Of a stretch of DNA of 64,000 bases, positions 1 to 9,583 are shown in pieces. The stretch comes from Streptomyces sp. NBC_01591. Lineage in GTDB: Bacteria > Actinomycetota > Actinomycetes > Streptomycetales > Streptomycetaceae. Location of the stretch: positions 2,170,001 through 2,234,000 of the forward strand of contig NZ_CP109327.1 in NCBI RefSeq assembly GCF_035918155.1, given 5' to 3'. The notes below the pieces were generated by a model. The model was not told the origin of the DNA and did no database searches. It worked only from the letters and a program-made list of their open reading frames with translations. The stretch's first letter is position 1. Every line of letters begins with the position of its first letter. The translations under genes and the position numbers were made by a program.

Positions 1-70
1 AACCCGAATTCCCGGTGTAGGGGCCGGTGGGACGGGGCCCGGGACCAATCGGCCGATCCCTCGCATCGGC

Positions 71-1198
71 TCACATCAGGGGCGTCAGGAAGCGGCGCAG
101 GGTCTCCTCGTAGTGGGCCGGATCGGCATTCCACATCGCCGCATGCGGAGCCTGCGGTACGGCGTGCAGGGCGATCAGGTCCGGGCGGCGGGCGGCGAGA
201 TCGCGGGACGGCTGCCAGGGGGCGAGTCTGTCGTCGGGCCCGTGGAAGATCAGGGTCGGGACGTGCAGCGCCGATGCGAGGGAGCCGTCCAGCAGCCGGG
301 CTCCGTGCAGTCCGGTCTGCCCCTGGGCGGCCCGGAGGGCGAGCGGCAGCAGGGCGGCCGGGACGCCGCGGGCGACGGCCAGGGCGCGCAGCGTGGCGGC
401 CCAGTCCAGCACCGGGGAGTCGAGGACAAGACCGCAGATCCGGTCGCGCAACGCGGAGTTGACGGCCGCGTGCAGCGCCATCGAGGCGCCGGTGGACCAG
501 CCGTGCAGGACGACCTTCTCGGCCCCGTACCGCACGGCGAAGCGGATCGCGGCGTCCAGGTCGCGCCACTCGGATTCGCCGAGATGGGCGAGGCCGTCGG
601 GGGAACGCGGGGCTCCGGCGTCGCCGCGGTAGGCCAGGTCGAGCACGGGCAGCCGCAGGTCGTGCAGGAACCTCATGACGTTCATGGGGTGTTCCCTGGT
701 GGTGCCGAGGCCGTGCACGGTGATGACCCAGGTGTCGCGGGGGCCGGGCAGGAACCATGCGGGCAGGGCGCCGAGTTCGCCGGGGATCTCGACCTCCCGG
801 TGGCCCAGGCCGAGGGCCGAGGACGGGTCGCCGCTGTACAGCTGCGGGGTGACGCGGACCTTGGCGCCGGTCTCCAGGCTGCCGCGGTCGACGCGTTCCA
901 GTCTGCGGACGACGGTGTCGGGGGCGTGGTGGGCGTGCTCGATCACCGGGCCGACCACCGCGTGGACGCCCTTGCCCACCAGTCCGTACATACCGGGTCG
1001 CAGGGCGGCGAAGGAGCGGGTCAGGGTGACCTGCCCGGCCGCCGTGGCGTGCACGGTGAGTCTGCGGTCGGCGGGGAGCGGTCGTCCGGACGGCGCCCTG
1101 AGGGCGGCGTCGCTGGCGTACCGGCCGGCCGCGACCGCTGCCGCACCGACGCCGAGGATCGTGGTGACGGCTGCTGCCGTAACTGTTGCCGGGCGCAC
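71..1198 (-). CDS. alpha/beta hydrolase with N-terminal membrane anchor
   Basis: Predicted serine hydrolase of the alpha/beta fold, 375 residues. The nucleophile elbow GWSTG places Ser at about residue 235, an HG oxyanion motif lies near 162-163, and the C-terminal FHGPDDR and PHAAMW segments supply the likely Asp and His. An Ala-rich hydrophobic stretch at residues 6-25 suggests a membrane anchor or uncleaved signal. I place the start at a GTG (1198); upstream codons in frame run into a long inverted repeat and do not look like protein. No strong Shine-Dalgarno is visible. The substrate cannot be told from sequence; it resembles broad-specificity peptidase/esterase-like hydrolases. It is followed by intergenic repeat DNA and then the aldolase on the same strand. 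Confidence 0.8.
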   Translation of the reverse strand: MRPATVTAAAVTTILGVGAAAVAAGRYASDAALRAPSGRPLPADRRLTVHATAAGQVTLTRSFAALRPGMYGLVGKGVHAVVGPVIEHAHHAPDTVVRRLERVDRGSLETGAKVRVTPQLYSGDPSSALGLGHREVEIPGELGALPAWFLPGPRDTWVITVHGLGTTREHPMNVMRFLHDLRLPVLDLAYRGDAGAPRSPDGLAHLGESEWRDLDAAIRFAVRYGAEKVVLHGWSTGASMALHAAVNSALRDRICGLVLDSPVLDWAATLRALAVARGVPAALLPLALRAAQGQTGLHGARLLDGSLASALHVPTLIFHGPDDRLAPWQPSRDLAARRPDLIALHAVPQAPHAAMWNADPAHYEETLRRFLTPLM

Positions 1199-1245
1199 CG
1201 CTTCAGTGTCGCGGGGGGTGCGGGACCCTGCCAGTGGACGGGACA

Positions 1246-1432
1246 GGCCTGGGCCGTGTCCGTGAAGTCCCGTCGTACGCCTGGAGGGCGTGGCTCGCGG
1301 CGTCTGGTGCGTGCGATCGCAAGGCGGAGGATCGCCCTCGTACCGGGTGTACGAGGGCGATTCCGACAACGCCGCGAGCGTGCGTGCCAGACGCCGTAAG
1401 CCAGACGGGACTTTACGGGCACGGCCTGGGCC
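1246..1432. repeat. long imperfect inverted repeat, hairpin-forming
   Basis: Two arms fold back around a centre near 1346. The inner arms are ATCGCCCTCGTAC (1331-1343) and GTACGAGGGCGAT (1349-1361). Further out, CGGCGTCTGG pairs with CCAGACGCCG, and GTGAAGTCCCGTC pairs with GACGGGACTTTAC. The whole is close to 190 bp and fills most of the gap between the hydrolase and the aldolase. No ORF in it looks real. It resembles the MITE or extragenic-palindrome elements scattered through Streptomyces genomes, but copy number cannot be judged from one window. Confidence 0.7.
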
Positions 1433-1452
1433 GTCCGGTGGACCGGGCCGGG

Positions 1453-2112
1453 TCAGCCAGGTTGTCCGTAGCCCTTGAGCGCCTCCTGCACATCGTGCAG
1501 CTGCTCCGGGGAGAGCAGGTTCGGGCTGCGTCCGGGGACGGAGCTCGCGGCGAGCCAGAGCCGGCAGAGCCATTCCAGCTGGGCGGTCCGGTCGTACGCC
1601 TGGTCCAGGGTGGCTCCGTAGGTGACGGTTCCGTGGTTCTGGAGCAGGCAGCCCGTGCGGCCCCGCAGGGCGGCGAGCATGTTCTCGGCCAGTTCCTCGG
1701 TGCCGTAGCGCGTGTAGGGGGCGACGCGGACGGGGCCGCCCAGCATGGCGGCGGCGTAGTGGACCGACGGGACCTCGGGCACCAGAGTGGAGACGGCCGT
1801 GGCGTGCACCGCGTGGGTGTGCACGACGGCGGCCGCGTCGGTGTTCCGGTAGACGGCGAGGTGGAGCGGAAGTTCACTGGTCGGGGCCAGTTCGCCGAGT
1901 ACGCGGTTGCCCTCCGGATCGACGCCGACGGCGTCCTCGGGGCCCAGCCGGTCGTACGGCACTCCGCTCGGCGTGACCAGGATGGTGTCGCCGACCCGTG
2001 CCGACACGTTTCCCGAGGTCCCGACGACGAGGCCCTCGGCCGCCGTTCTCCGGGCGGTGGCGACGACACCGTCCCAGGCCCGTCCGATCGCGTCCCGCTG
2101 CTGATCGCTCAT
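1453..2112 (-). CDS. class II aldolase/adducin family protein
   Basis: A 219-residue cytoplasmic, zinc-dependent aldolase of the L-fuculose-1-phosphate/L-ribulose-5-phosphate epimerase family. The phosphate-binding TSGNVSAR motif is near residue 33, the HTHAVH zinc histidines are near 98, and a late NHGT segment supplies another metal ligand. Length is normal for the family. The ATG at 2112 is the only sensible start. The natural substrate is not determined; candidates include fuculose- or rhamnulose-phosphate and other aldol cleavages. It is transcribed away from the phosphate transporter. Confidence 0.85.
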   Translation of the reverse strand: MSDQQRDAIGRAWDGVVATARRTAAEGLVVGTSGNVSARVGDTILVTPSGVPYDRLGPEDAVGVDPEGNRVLGELAPTSELPLHLAVYRNTDAAAVVHTHAVHATAVSTLVPEVPSVHYAAAMLGGPVRVAPYTRYGTEELAENMLAALRGRTGCLLQNHGTVTYGATLDQAYDRTAQLEWLCRLWLAASSVPGRSPNLLSPEQLHDVQEALKGYGQPG

Positions 2113-2285
2113 GCGCCGATCCTGTCAGCCCCGGAGGCGAACGGGTATGCGATCGGCCACAGTCGCACCTCGCCGGGAAGCCGGACCGCACCCGCCTGAG
2201 AGCCGGGCCGCGCCCCTGCGGGAACGGCTTCGGGAACAAGCGGAACGACTCCGCTCCGCTTTGGATCACCACAGCGCCCTGCTCA

Positions 2286-2318
2286 GTTCATCTTCCGTTC
2301 ACCCAGGTTGCCTACGGT
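2286..2318 (+). promoter_or_regulatory. PHO box (PhoP-binding direct repeats)
   Basis: Two adjacent 11-bp units, GTTCATCTTCC (2286-2296) and GTTCACCCAGG (2297-2307), match the Streptomyces PHO-box consensus GTTCACCCGGC. A weaker third unit, TTGCCTACGGT, follows. The box lies about 40-70 bp before the phosphate transporter start, which fits control by PhoR-PhoP under phosphate limitation. Confidence 0.75.
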
Positions 2319-2354
2319 CCACATGCCAATGACGTCGAACGATTGCCTGGGTAG

Positions 2355-3632
<1,278 letters not shown>

Positions 3633-3666
3633 GCCGGCCGACAGGTCAGCCGTCTAAGGATTCAGC

Positions 3667-3897
3667 ATGAACATCGACTGGGCAGCCCTCGGCTCCGTAT
3701 TCGGCGTCTCCCTCGTTGTCACCGTCGCGCTGGTGGGCCTCTTCACCCTGGGCATCGTCGGCCTCTCCAAGCAGCCGGAACCGGCGGCGCAGGGCGGCTC
3801 CGGCGGCTCGCTGCTGCTGGCCCGCGCCGGCGCGTACGTCTGCTTCGCGCTGTGCGCCGCGGCCGTCGCGTACGGGATCTATCTGATCGTCGCCTGA
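3667..3897 (+). CDS. small membrane protein downstream of pit
   Basis: A 76-residue protein with two predicted transmembrane helices (about residues 9-33 and 51-75) joined by a Gly/Ser/Gln-rich loop. No domain is recognised. The short gap to the phosphate transporter and the terminator hairpin after this gene make a two-gene operon likely, so it may assist phosphate transport; that is inference from position only. Confidence 0.75.
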   Translation: MNIDWAALGSVFGVSLVVTVALVGLFTLGIVGLSKQPEPAAQGGSGGSLLLARAGAYVCFALCAAAVAYGIYLIVA

Positions 3898-3922
3898 GCC
3901 ACTCCCGCGCACGCTCCCCCGT

Positions 3923-3951
3923 CGGGCCGGACACCACATGTGTCCGGCCCG
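3923..3951 (+). terminator. hairpin terminator of the pit operon
   Basis: A perfect 12-bp stem, CGGGCCGGACAC / GTGTCCGGCCCG, closes a five-base loop 25 bp after the stop of the small membrane protein gene. No T-tract follows, which is common for GC-rich actinobacterial terminators. Confidence 0.7.
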
Positions 3952-3992
3952 ATGTGCGTCTCAGCACACTGCGCCGCCGCAGGTCAACGGCA

Positions 3993-4202
3993 GGTTGACG
4001 GGCGTTCGCGGAGCGTGGTGGACTGCCGGAGCCAATTACGGCGACAGCAGAGGAAGCCGGTGCGAATCCGGCGCGGTCCCGCCACTGTCACCGGGGAGCG
4101 GTCCCCCACACCGGAAGTCACGGCACGCGCGAGCGGGCTGGAAGGCCGGGGGAATCGCGGATCCGGGAGCCAGGAGACTCTCGTCGCCGGTCACGTCGAA
4201 CC
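3993..4202 (+). promoter_or_regulatory. cobalamin (adenosylcobalamin) riboswitch
   Basis: The B12-box region is clear at 4051-4088: the AGGAAGCCGGTGCGAATCC core is followed by GCGGTCCCGCCACTGT. The downstream GCCAGGAGACTC segment (4170-4181) is also typical. An outer P1-like stem pairs GGTTGACG (3993-4000) with CGTCGAACC (4194-4202, one bulge). The element lies just before cobD and should shut off the cob genes when cobalamin is plentiful. GTCAAC (3983-3988) could instead pair with GTTGAC (3994-3999), which would compete with P1. Confidence 0.95.
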
Positions 4203-4234
4203 AGGGCGCGGACCCTGAGTGAGGACATATCGCC

Positions 4235-4321
4235 ATGCCTGGCTGCCGTGCGTCCGCTGTTTCGGCGCTCTCGACGAGAGCCGCCTGTACGAAGGTCCGC
4301 CGAGGCGCGACGGCCGGCTGA
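4235..4321 (+). CDS. possible 28-codon leader ORF between riboswitch and cobD
   Basis: An ATG at 4235 is preceded by a GAGGA Shine-Dalgarno (4221-4225) and opens a 28-codon frame that ends in TGA three bases before the cobD GTG. The product is small and basic with two cysteines (positions 4 and 18) and matches no family I know. cobD itself has no clear ribosome site, so translation of this ORF could couple to cobD and be the step that the riboswitch controls. It may equally be chance. Confidence 0.3.
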   Translation: MPGCRASAVSALSTRAACTKVRRGATAG

Positions 4322-4324
4322 GCC

Positions 4325-5353
4325 GTGCGAGCCGACCGCATCTTCGCGTACGGCGCCACGGCCGGTCTGATCGGCGATCTGCTGCTCGGTGACCCCCGCA
4401 GGGGGCACCCGGTCGCCGCCTTCGGGCGGGCCGCAGCGGGCGTCGAGCGCCGTCTGTGGCGCGACCACCGCGGCTGGGGCGCGCTGCACACCCTCGTCTG
4501 CGCCGGAGGCGCCGCGGGTGGTGCCGCGCTGATCACCCGTGCCGTACACCGCAGCCCCGCCGCCTCCGTGGCACTGACCGCGGCCACCACCTGGTCTGTC
4601 GTCGGCGGTACGTCCCTGGGGCGTGAGGCGCGGGCCATCGGCGACGCCCTGGCGGCCGGTGACATCGACCTGGCCCGCGAGCGGCTGCCGCATCTGTGCG
4701 GGCGCGACCCGCAGTCCCTGGACGGACCGCAGATCGCCCGCGCCGTCGTCGAGTCCGTGGCGGAGAACACCTCGGACGCCGTGGTCGGCGCCCTGGTGTG
4801 GGGCGCGCTGGCCGGGGTCCCCGGACTGGCCGGCTTCCGGGCCGCCAACACCCTCGACGCCATGGTCGGCCACAAGTCGCCCCGTCACCGGCGCTACGGC
4901 TGGGCCTCGGCCCGCCTCGACGACCTCGCGGGCTGGCCCGGCGCCCGGCTCACGGCCCTGCTCGCCGTGGCCGCCGGAGGGCGGCCGCGTGGAGCGGTCC
5001 GCGCCTGGCGGGCCGATGCCGCCAAGCACCCGAGCCCCAACGCGGGCCCGGTGGAGGCCTCGTTCGCGGGTGCGCTCGGCGTACGGCTCGGCGGGACCCT
5101 CGCGTACGGCGGCCGGGTCGAGCACCGCCCCGTGCTCAACGGGGCGACGGGCCGGGCGGTGGAGACCGAGGACATCGAGCGCGCGGTGCGGCTGTCGCGC
5201 CGGGTGAGTGCGCTGGCCCTCGGCGTGTGCGTGGCGGGACGGCTCGGCGCGGCCCTCGCCGCACGACGGATCGCGGGGCGCCGGATCACCTCAACGAACG
5301 GGGCAGGACCTCGTATCGCGGGACCTCGTATCGCAGGACGGAGAAGCACATGA
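4325..5353 (+). CDS. cobD: adenosylcobinamide-phosphate synthase (CobD/CbiB)
   Basis: Membrane enzyme that amidates adenosylcobyric acid with aminopropanol (phosphate) to give adenosylcobinamide (phosphate). The 342-residue product shows the family's opening (LIGDLLLGDPRRGHPV), the central SVAENTSDAVVGALVWG and the KSPRHRRYGWASARLDD segment. The start is GTG 4325. The C-terminal tail carries a duplicated GPRIA unit that mirrors a direct repeat in the DNA at about 5305-5337. Its stop overlaps the cobQ start (ATGA), so the two are translationally coupled. First enzyme gene after the riboswitch. Confidence 0.93.
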   Translation: MRADRIFAYGATAGLIGDLLLGDPRRGHPVAAFGRAAAGVERRLWRDHRGWGALHTLVCAGGAAGGAALITRAVHRSPAASVALTAATTWSVVGGTSLGREARAIGDALAAGDIDLARERLPHLCGRDPQSLDGPQIARAVVESVAENTSDAVVGALVWGALAGVPGLAGFRAANTLDAMVGHKSPRHRRYGWASARLDDLAGWPGARLTALLAVAAGGRPRGAVRAWRADAAKHPSPNAGPVEASFAGALGVRLGGTLAYGGRVEHRPVLNGATGRAVETEDIERAVRLSRRVSALALGVCVAGRLGAALAARRIAGRRITSTNGAGPRIAGPRIAGRRST

Positions 5354-6909
5354 GCGGCGGGCTACTGGTCGCCGGAACCACTTCCGACGCGGGCAAGAGC
5401 GTCGTCACGGCAGGTATCTGCCGCTGGCTCGTGCGCCGGGGCGTGAAGGTGGCGCCCTTCAAGGCGCAGAACATGTCGCTGAACTCGTTCGTCACCCGCG
5501 AGGGTGCCGAAATCGGGCGCGCCCAGGCCATGCAGGCCCAGGCCGCCCGCGTCGAGCCGACCGCGCTGATGAACCCGGTCCTGCTCAAGCCCGGCAGCGA
5601 CCGCTCCAGCCAGGTCGTCCTGATGGGGAAGCCGGTCGGCGAGATGAGTGCGCGCGGCTACCACGGGGGCAGGCAGGAGGCGCTGCTCTCCACGGTCCTG
5701 GAGTGCCTGGAGGAGCTCCGGGGCACGTACGACGCGGTGATCTGCGAGGGGGCGGGCAGTCCGGCCGAGATCAATCTGCGGCGCACGGACATCGTGAACA
5801 TGGGCATCGCACGGGCGGCGCGCTTCCCGGTGGTGGTCGTCGGCGACATCGACCGCGGTGGCGTCTTCGCCTCGTTCTTCGGTACGACCGCGCTGCTCGC
5901 CGCCGAGGACCAGTCGCTGATCGCCGGCTATCTCGTCAACAAGTTCCGCGGCGACGTGTCGCTGCTGGAGCCGGGCCTGGACATGCTGCGGGACATCACG
6001 GGGCGGCCGACGTACGGGGTGCTGCCGTTCGCCCACGGCCTCGGCATCGACGAGGAGGACGGTCTGCGGGTCTCGTTGCGCGGCGCCGTGCGCGAGTCGG
6101 TCGTCGCGCCGCCGCACGGCGAGGACGTGCTGCGCGTCGCGGTGTGCGCGGTGCCCCTGATGTCGAACTTCACCGATGTGGACGCGCTGGCCGCCGAGCC
6201 CGGCGTCGTCGTCAGGTTCGTGGACCGTGCCGAGGAACTGTCCGACGCCGATCTCGTCGTCGTGCCGGGCACCCGCGGCACCGTGAAGGCGCTGGCCTGG
6301 CTGCGCGAGCGCGGCCTCGCCGACGCGCTGGTGCGGCGCGCGGCCGAGGGCCGGCCGGTCCTCGGCATCTGTGGTGGCTACCAGATCCTCGGCGAGCACA
6401 TCGAGGACGAGGTCGAGTCCCGGGCCGGGCAGGTCGAGGGCCTGGGGCTGCTGCCCGTACGCATCCGCTTCGACCGCGAGAAGACCCTGGCCCGGCCCGT
6501 CGGCGAGGCGCTCGGTGCCCCGGTCGAGGGGTACGAGATCCACCACGGCGTGGCGGACGTGCACGGTGGCGAGGGGTTCATCTCCGATGGCCGGGGACAC
6601 AGCCTGGACGGCTGCCGGGTCGGCGCCGTGTGGGGCACCCACTGGCACGGTTCGCTGGAGAGCGACGAATTCCGCCGCCGCTTCCTGACCGAGGTCGCAC
6701 AGGCCGCCGGCCGGCGTTTCGTCCCCGCTCCCGACACCGGGTTCGCGGCGCTGCGCGAGGAACAGCTCGACCGCCTCGGCGATCTCATCGAGGAGTACGC
6801 GGACACCGACGCGTTGCTGCGGCTCATCGAGTCGGGCGCACCGTCGGGACTTCCCTTCATCCCCCCTGGAGCACCCGGAGCCCCTGGAGCACCCGGAGGA
6901 CGCCGATGA
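5350..6909 (+). CDS. cobQ: cobyric acid synthase
   Basis: Glutamine-dependent amidation of adenosylcobyrinic acid a,c-diamide at four side chains. The 519-residue protein has the DTBS-like ATP-binding domain (GTTSDAGKS at residues 8-16) and a C-terminal class I glutaminase-like domain with the Cys in GICGGYQ and the His in GTHWHGSLE. The ATG at 5350 overlaps the cobD stop and has GGACGGAG upstream. The tail has a short Pro-Gly-Ala repeat absent from most homologues. The gap to the next gene is only 58 bp; cobN, often found here in Streptomyces, is missing. Confidence 0.95.
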   Translation: MSGGLLVAGTTSDAGKSVVTAGICRWLVRRGVKVAPFKAQNMSLNSFVTREGAEIGRAQAMQAQAARVEPTALMNPVLLKPGSDRSSQVVLMGKPVGEMSARGYHGGRQEALLSTVLECLEELRGTYDAVICEGAGSPAEINLRRTDIVNMGIARAARFPVVVVGDIDRGGVFASFFGTTALLAAEDQSLIAGYLVNKFRGDVSLLEPGLDMLRDITGRPTYGVLPFAHGLGIDEEDGLRVSLRGAVRESVVAPPHGEDVLRVAVCAVPLMSNFTDVDALAAEPGVVVRFVDRAEELSDADLVVVPGTRGTVKALAWLRERGLADALVRRAAEGRPVLGICGGYQILGEHIEDEVESRAGQVEGLGLLPVRIRFDREKTLARPVGEALGAPVEGYEIHHGVADVHGGEGFISDGRGHSLDGCRVGAVWGTHWHGSLESDEFRRRFLTEVAQAAGRRFVPAPDTGFAALREEQLDRLGDLIEEYADTDALLRLIESGAPSGLPFIPPGAPGAPGAPGGRR

Positions 6910-6967
6910 ACGGTGTGTCCCGAGACCGCCTTTTTCATGCCCATTCACCCGCAGGAGGGATCGCCCC

Positions 6968-8974
6968 GTGAGCACGCATTTCCCGTTCACCGCCGTCGTC
7001 GGGCAGCAGGACCTGCAACTCGCCCTGCTTCTCAACTCCGTCGCGCCGAACATCGGTGGCGTGCTCGTACGGGGAGAGAAGGGCACCGCGAAGAGCACCG
7101 CCGTGCGCGCGCTCTCGGCGCTGCTGCCGGAGGTGGACGTCGTCTCCGGGTGCCGCTTCTCCTGCGCCCCCGAGTCGCCCGACCCGGCGTGTCCCGACGG
7201 CCCCCATGAGGCCGGGACCGGTGTGTCGCGGGACGCCCGCATGGTGGAGCTGCCGGTCGGCGCGTCCGAGGACCGGCTCGTCGGGGCGCTCGACATCGAG
7301 CGGGCGCTCGCGGAGGGCGTGAAGGCATTCGAGCCGGGCCTGCTCGCCGACGCGCATCGCGGGATCCTCTACGTCGACGAGGTCAACCTGCTCCACGACC
7401 ACCTCGTGGACCTGTTGCTGGACGCGGCCGCGATGGGTGCCTCGTACGTCGAGCGCGAGGGCGTCTCCGTACGGCACGCGGCGCGTTTCCTGCTCGTCGG
7501 GACGATGAACCCCGAAGAGGGCGAGCTGCGGCCGCAGTTGCTCGACCGTTTCGGGCTGACCGTCGAGGTCGCCGCGTCCCGGGAGACCGATCAGCGGGTC
7601 GAGGTCGTGCGGCGCCGTCTCGCGTTCGACGACGACCCAGCGGCCTTCGCCGCCAAGTGGGCCGACGAGGAGGACGCGTTGCGGGCGAGGATCGTCGCCG
7701 CGCGTGCGCTGCTGCCCGAAGTACTGCTCGGGGACGCGGCGTTGCGGCAGATCGCGGCCACCTGCGCGGCCTTCGAGGTCGACGGGATGCGGGCGGACAT
7801 CGTGATGGCGCGGACGGCCACCGCGCTGGCCGCCTGGGCGGGGCGTACGGATGTGCTCGCCGAGGACGTGCGGCAGGCGGCCCTGCTCGCGCTCCCCCAC
7901 CGCCGCCGGCGCAATCCGTTCGACGCGCCGGGCCTCGACGAGGACAAGCTCGACGACACGCTGGAGCAGAACGGCGGCGAGGACGACGACCCGGACCCGG
8001 ACGGCCCCGGTGGCGGCGGTCGGCCCCCGCGGGGCGACGGCCCCGACACGCCGCCGCAGCCCGAGGGCGAGGACGGCGACACGCCCGCGCCGTCCGTGCC
8101 CGGGCAGGGGCAGGGGCAGTCCGCCGGAGGCGGTGAGCAGCAGCCGGTACGCGCTGCCGAGCCGTTCCGCACGAAGATGCTGAGCGTTCCCGGTCTGGGC
8201 GAGGGCGCTGCGGGGCGGCGGTCCCGGGCGCGTACCGAGCACGGACGCACGACCGGTGCGGTGCGTCCGCGGGGTGCCCTGACCAAGCTGCATCTGGCGG
8301 CGACCGTGCAGGCCGCCGCCCCCCATCAGCGGGCGCGGGGGCGGTCCGGGCGCGGACTGGTGGTCCGGCGGGACGATCTGCGACAGGCGACGCGGGAGGG
8401 GCGCGAGGGGAATCTCGTGCTCTTCGTGGTGGACGCCTCCGGGTCGATGGCCGCCCGGCAGCGGATGGCCGCCGTGAAGGGGGCGGTCCTGTCGCTGCTG
8501 CTGGACGCGTACCAGCGGCGGGACAAGGTCGGGCTGATCACCTTCCGGGGCAAGGACGCCGAGGTGGCGCTGCCGCCGACGTCGTCGGTGGACGCCGCGG
8601 CGGCACGGCTGGAGTTGCTGCCGACCGGTGGGCGCACCCCCGTTGCGGCCGGGCTGCTGAAGGCCCATGAGGTGCTGCGGGTGGAGCGGTTGCGTGATCC
8701 GTCGCGGCGGCCGCTGCTGGTCGTGGTGACCGACGGGCGGGCGACCGGGGGGCCCGAGCCGGTGGCACTGGCGACCCGGGCGGCGCGGCTGCACGAGGCG
8801 GAGGGCATCGCGTCCGTCGTCGTGGACTGCGAGTCGGGGCCGGTACGGCTCGGCCTCGCGGGAAGCCTCGCGCGCGATCTCGGGGGCAGTGCCGTCACGC
8901 TCGACGAACTGCGGGCCGACTCGATCGCCGGGCTCGTCAAGGACGTTCAGGAAACCAACAGGAGGGCTGCGTAA
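6968..8974 (+). CDS. Mg/cobalt chelatase ATPase, fused ChlI-ChlD type
   Basis: AAA+ and von Willebrand A subunits of a metal chelatase fused into 668 residues. The P-loop GEKGTAKST is near residue 37, a Cys-containing insert follows at about 60-75, and the sensor region GTMNPEEGELRPQLLDRFGL is near 178. An acidic Pro/Gly linker spans roughly 320-390. The C-terminal vWA domain has the MIDAS motif DASGSM near residue 487. In cobalamin pathways such proteins energise cobalt insertion by a large CobN/ChlH subunit, which is not in this window. Good ribosome site (GCAGGAGGG); GTG start. TAATG overlap with cobO. Confidence 0.88.
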   Translation: MSTHFPFTAVVGQQDLQLALLLNSVAPNIGGVLVRGEKGTAKSTAVRALSALLPEVDVVSGCRFSCAPESPDPACPDGPHEAGTGVSRDARMVELPVGASEDRLVGALDIERALAEGVKAFEPGLLADAHRGILYVDEVNLLHDHLVDLLLDAAAMGASYVEREGVSVRHAARFLLVGTMNPEEGELRPQLLDRFGLTVEVAASRETDQRVEVVRRRLAFDDDPAAFAAKWADEEDALRARIVAARALLPEVLLGDAALRQIAATCAAFEVDGMRADIVMARTATALAAWAGRTDVLAEDVRQAALLALPHRRRRNPFDAPGLDEDKLDDTLEQNGGEDDDPDPDGPGGGGRPPRGDGPDTPPQPEGEDGDTPAPSVPGQGQGQSAGGGEQQPVRAAEPFRTKMLSVPGLGEGAAGRRSRARTEHGRTTGAVRPRGALTKLHLAATVQAAAPHQRARGRSGRGLVVRRDDLRQATREGREGNLVLFVVDASGSMAARQRMAAVKGAVLSLLLDAYQRRDKVGLITFRGKDAEVALPPTSSVDAAAARLELLPTGGRTPVAAGLLKAHEVLRVERLRDPSRRPLLVVVTDGRATGGPEPVALATRAARLHEAEGIASVVVDCESGPVRLGLAGSLARDLGGSAVTLDELRADSIAGLVKDVQETNRRAA

Positions 8975-9573
8975 TGCCGCAGGGACAGCCGACCACCGTG
9001 CCCGACGACGGGCTCACCACCCGTCAGCGCCGTAATCGTCCGCTGCTGATGGTGCACACCGGCATCGGCAAGGGGAAGTCGACGGCGGCCTTCGGGCTCG
9101 CGCTGCGCGCCTGGAATCAGGGGTGGCCCATCGGCGTCTTCCAGTTCGTCAAGTCGGCGAAGTGGAAGGTCGGCGAGGAGAACGCGCTGAAGGTCCTCGG
9201 CGCGAGCGGCGAGGGCGGGTCCGTCGTCTGGAACAAGATGGGCGAGGGCTGGTCGTGGGTGCAGCGCGACGACCAGCTGAACAACGAGGAGGCGGCGCGC
9301 GAGGGCTGGGAGCAGGTCAAGCGCGACCTGGCCGCCGAGACGTACCGGCTGTACGTCCTCGACGAGTTCGCGTACCCGATGCACTGGGGGTGGATCGACA
9401 CCGACGAGGTGATCGACGTGCTGCGCGGCCGTCCCGGTGCGCAGCACGTGGTCATCACCGGGCGCAACGCACCTCAGAAGCTGTTGGACGCGGCCGACCT
9501 GGTGACCGAGATGTCGAAGGTCAAGCACCCGATGGATGCCGGTCAGAAGGGTCAGCGAGGCATCGAATGGTGA
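8974..9573 (+). CDS. cobO: cob(I)yrinic acid a,c-diamide adenosyltransferase
   Basis: Transfers the adenosyl group from ATP to the cobalt of corrinoids. The 199-residue protein has the P-loop GIGKGKST at about residues 29-36 and the family segments FQFVKSAKWK, DEFAYPMHWGW and VITGRNAP. The start codon shares a base with the stop of the chelatase gene, so coupling is likely. Length and motif order are typical of the CobO/BtuR/CobA family. Confidence 0.95.
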   Translation: MPQGQPTTVPDDGLTTRQRRNRPLLMVHTGIGKGKSTAAFGLALRAWNQGWPIGVFQFVKSAKWKVGEENALKVLGASGEGGSVVWNKMGEGWSWVQRDDQLNNEEAAREGWEQVKRDLAAETYRLYVLDEFAYPMHWGWIDTDEVIDVLRGRPGAQHVVITGRNAPQKLLDAADLVTEMSKVKHPMDAGQKGQRGIEW

Positions 9574-9583
9574 GGGACGGGCA

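Noticed and set aside
1199..1573. N-terminal extension of the alpha/beta hydrolase by 125 residues
   Set aside because: The extension reads through the long inverted repeat, is Arg/Pro-rich without homology, and the GTG at 1198 begins a plausible membrane anchor.
5362..8794. Very long open frames on the minus strand opposite cobQ and the chelatase gene
   Set aside because: They are antisense shadows caused by high third-position GC; their products are low-complexity His/Gly/Arg-rich sequences with no motifs.
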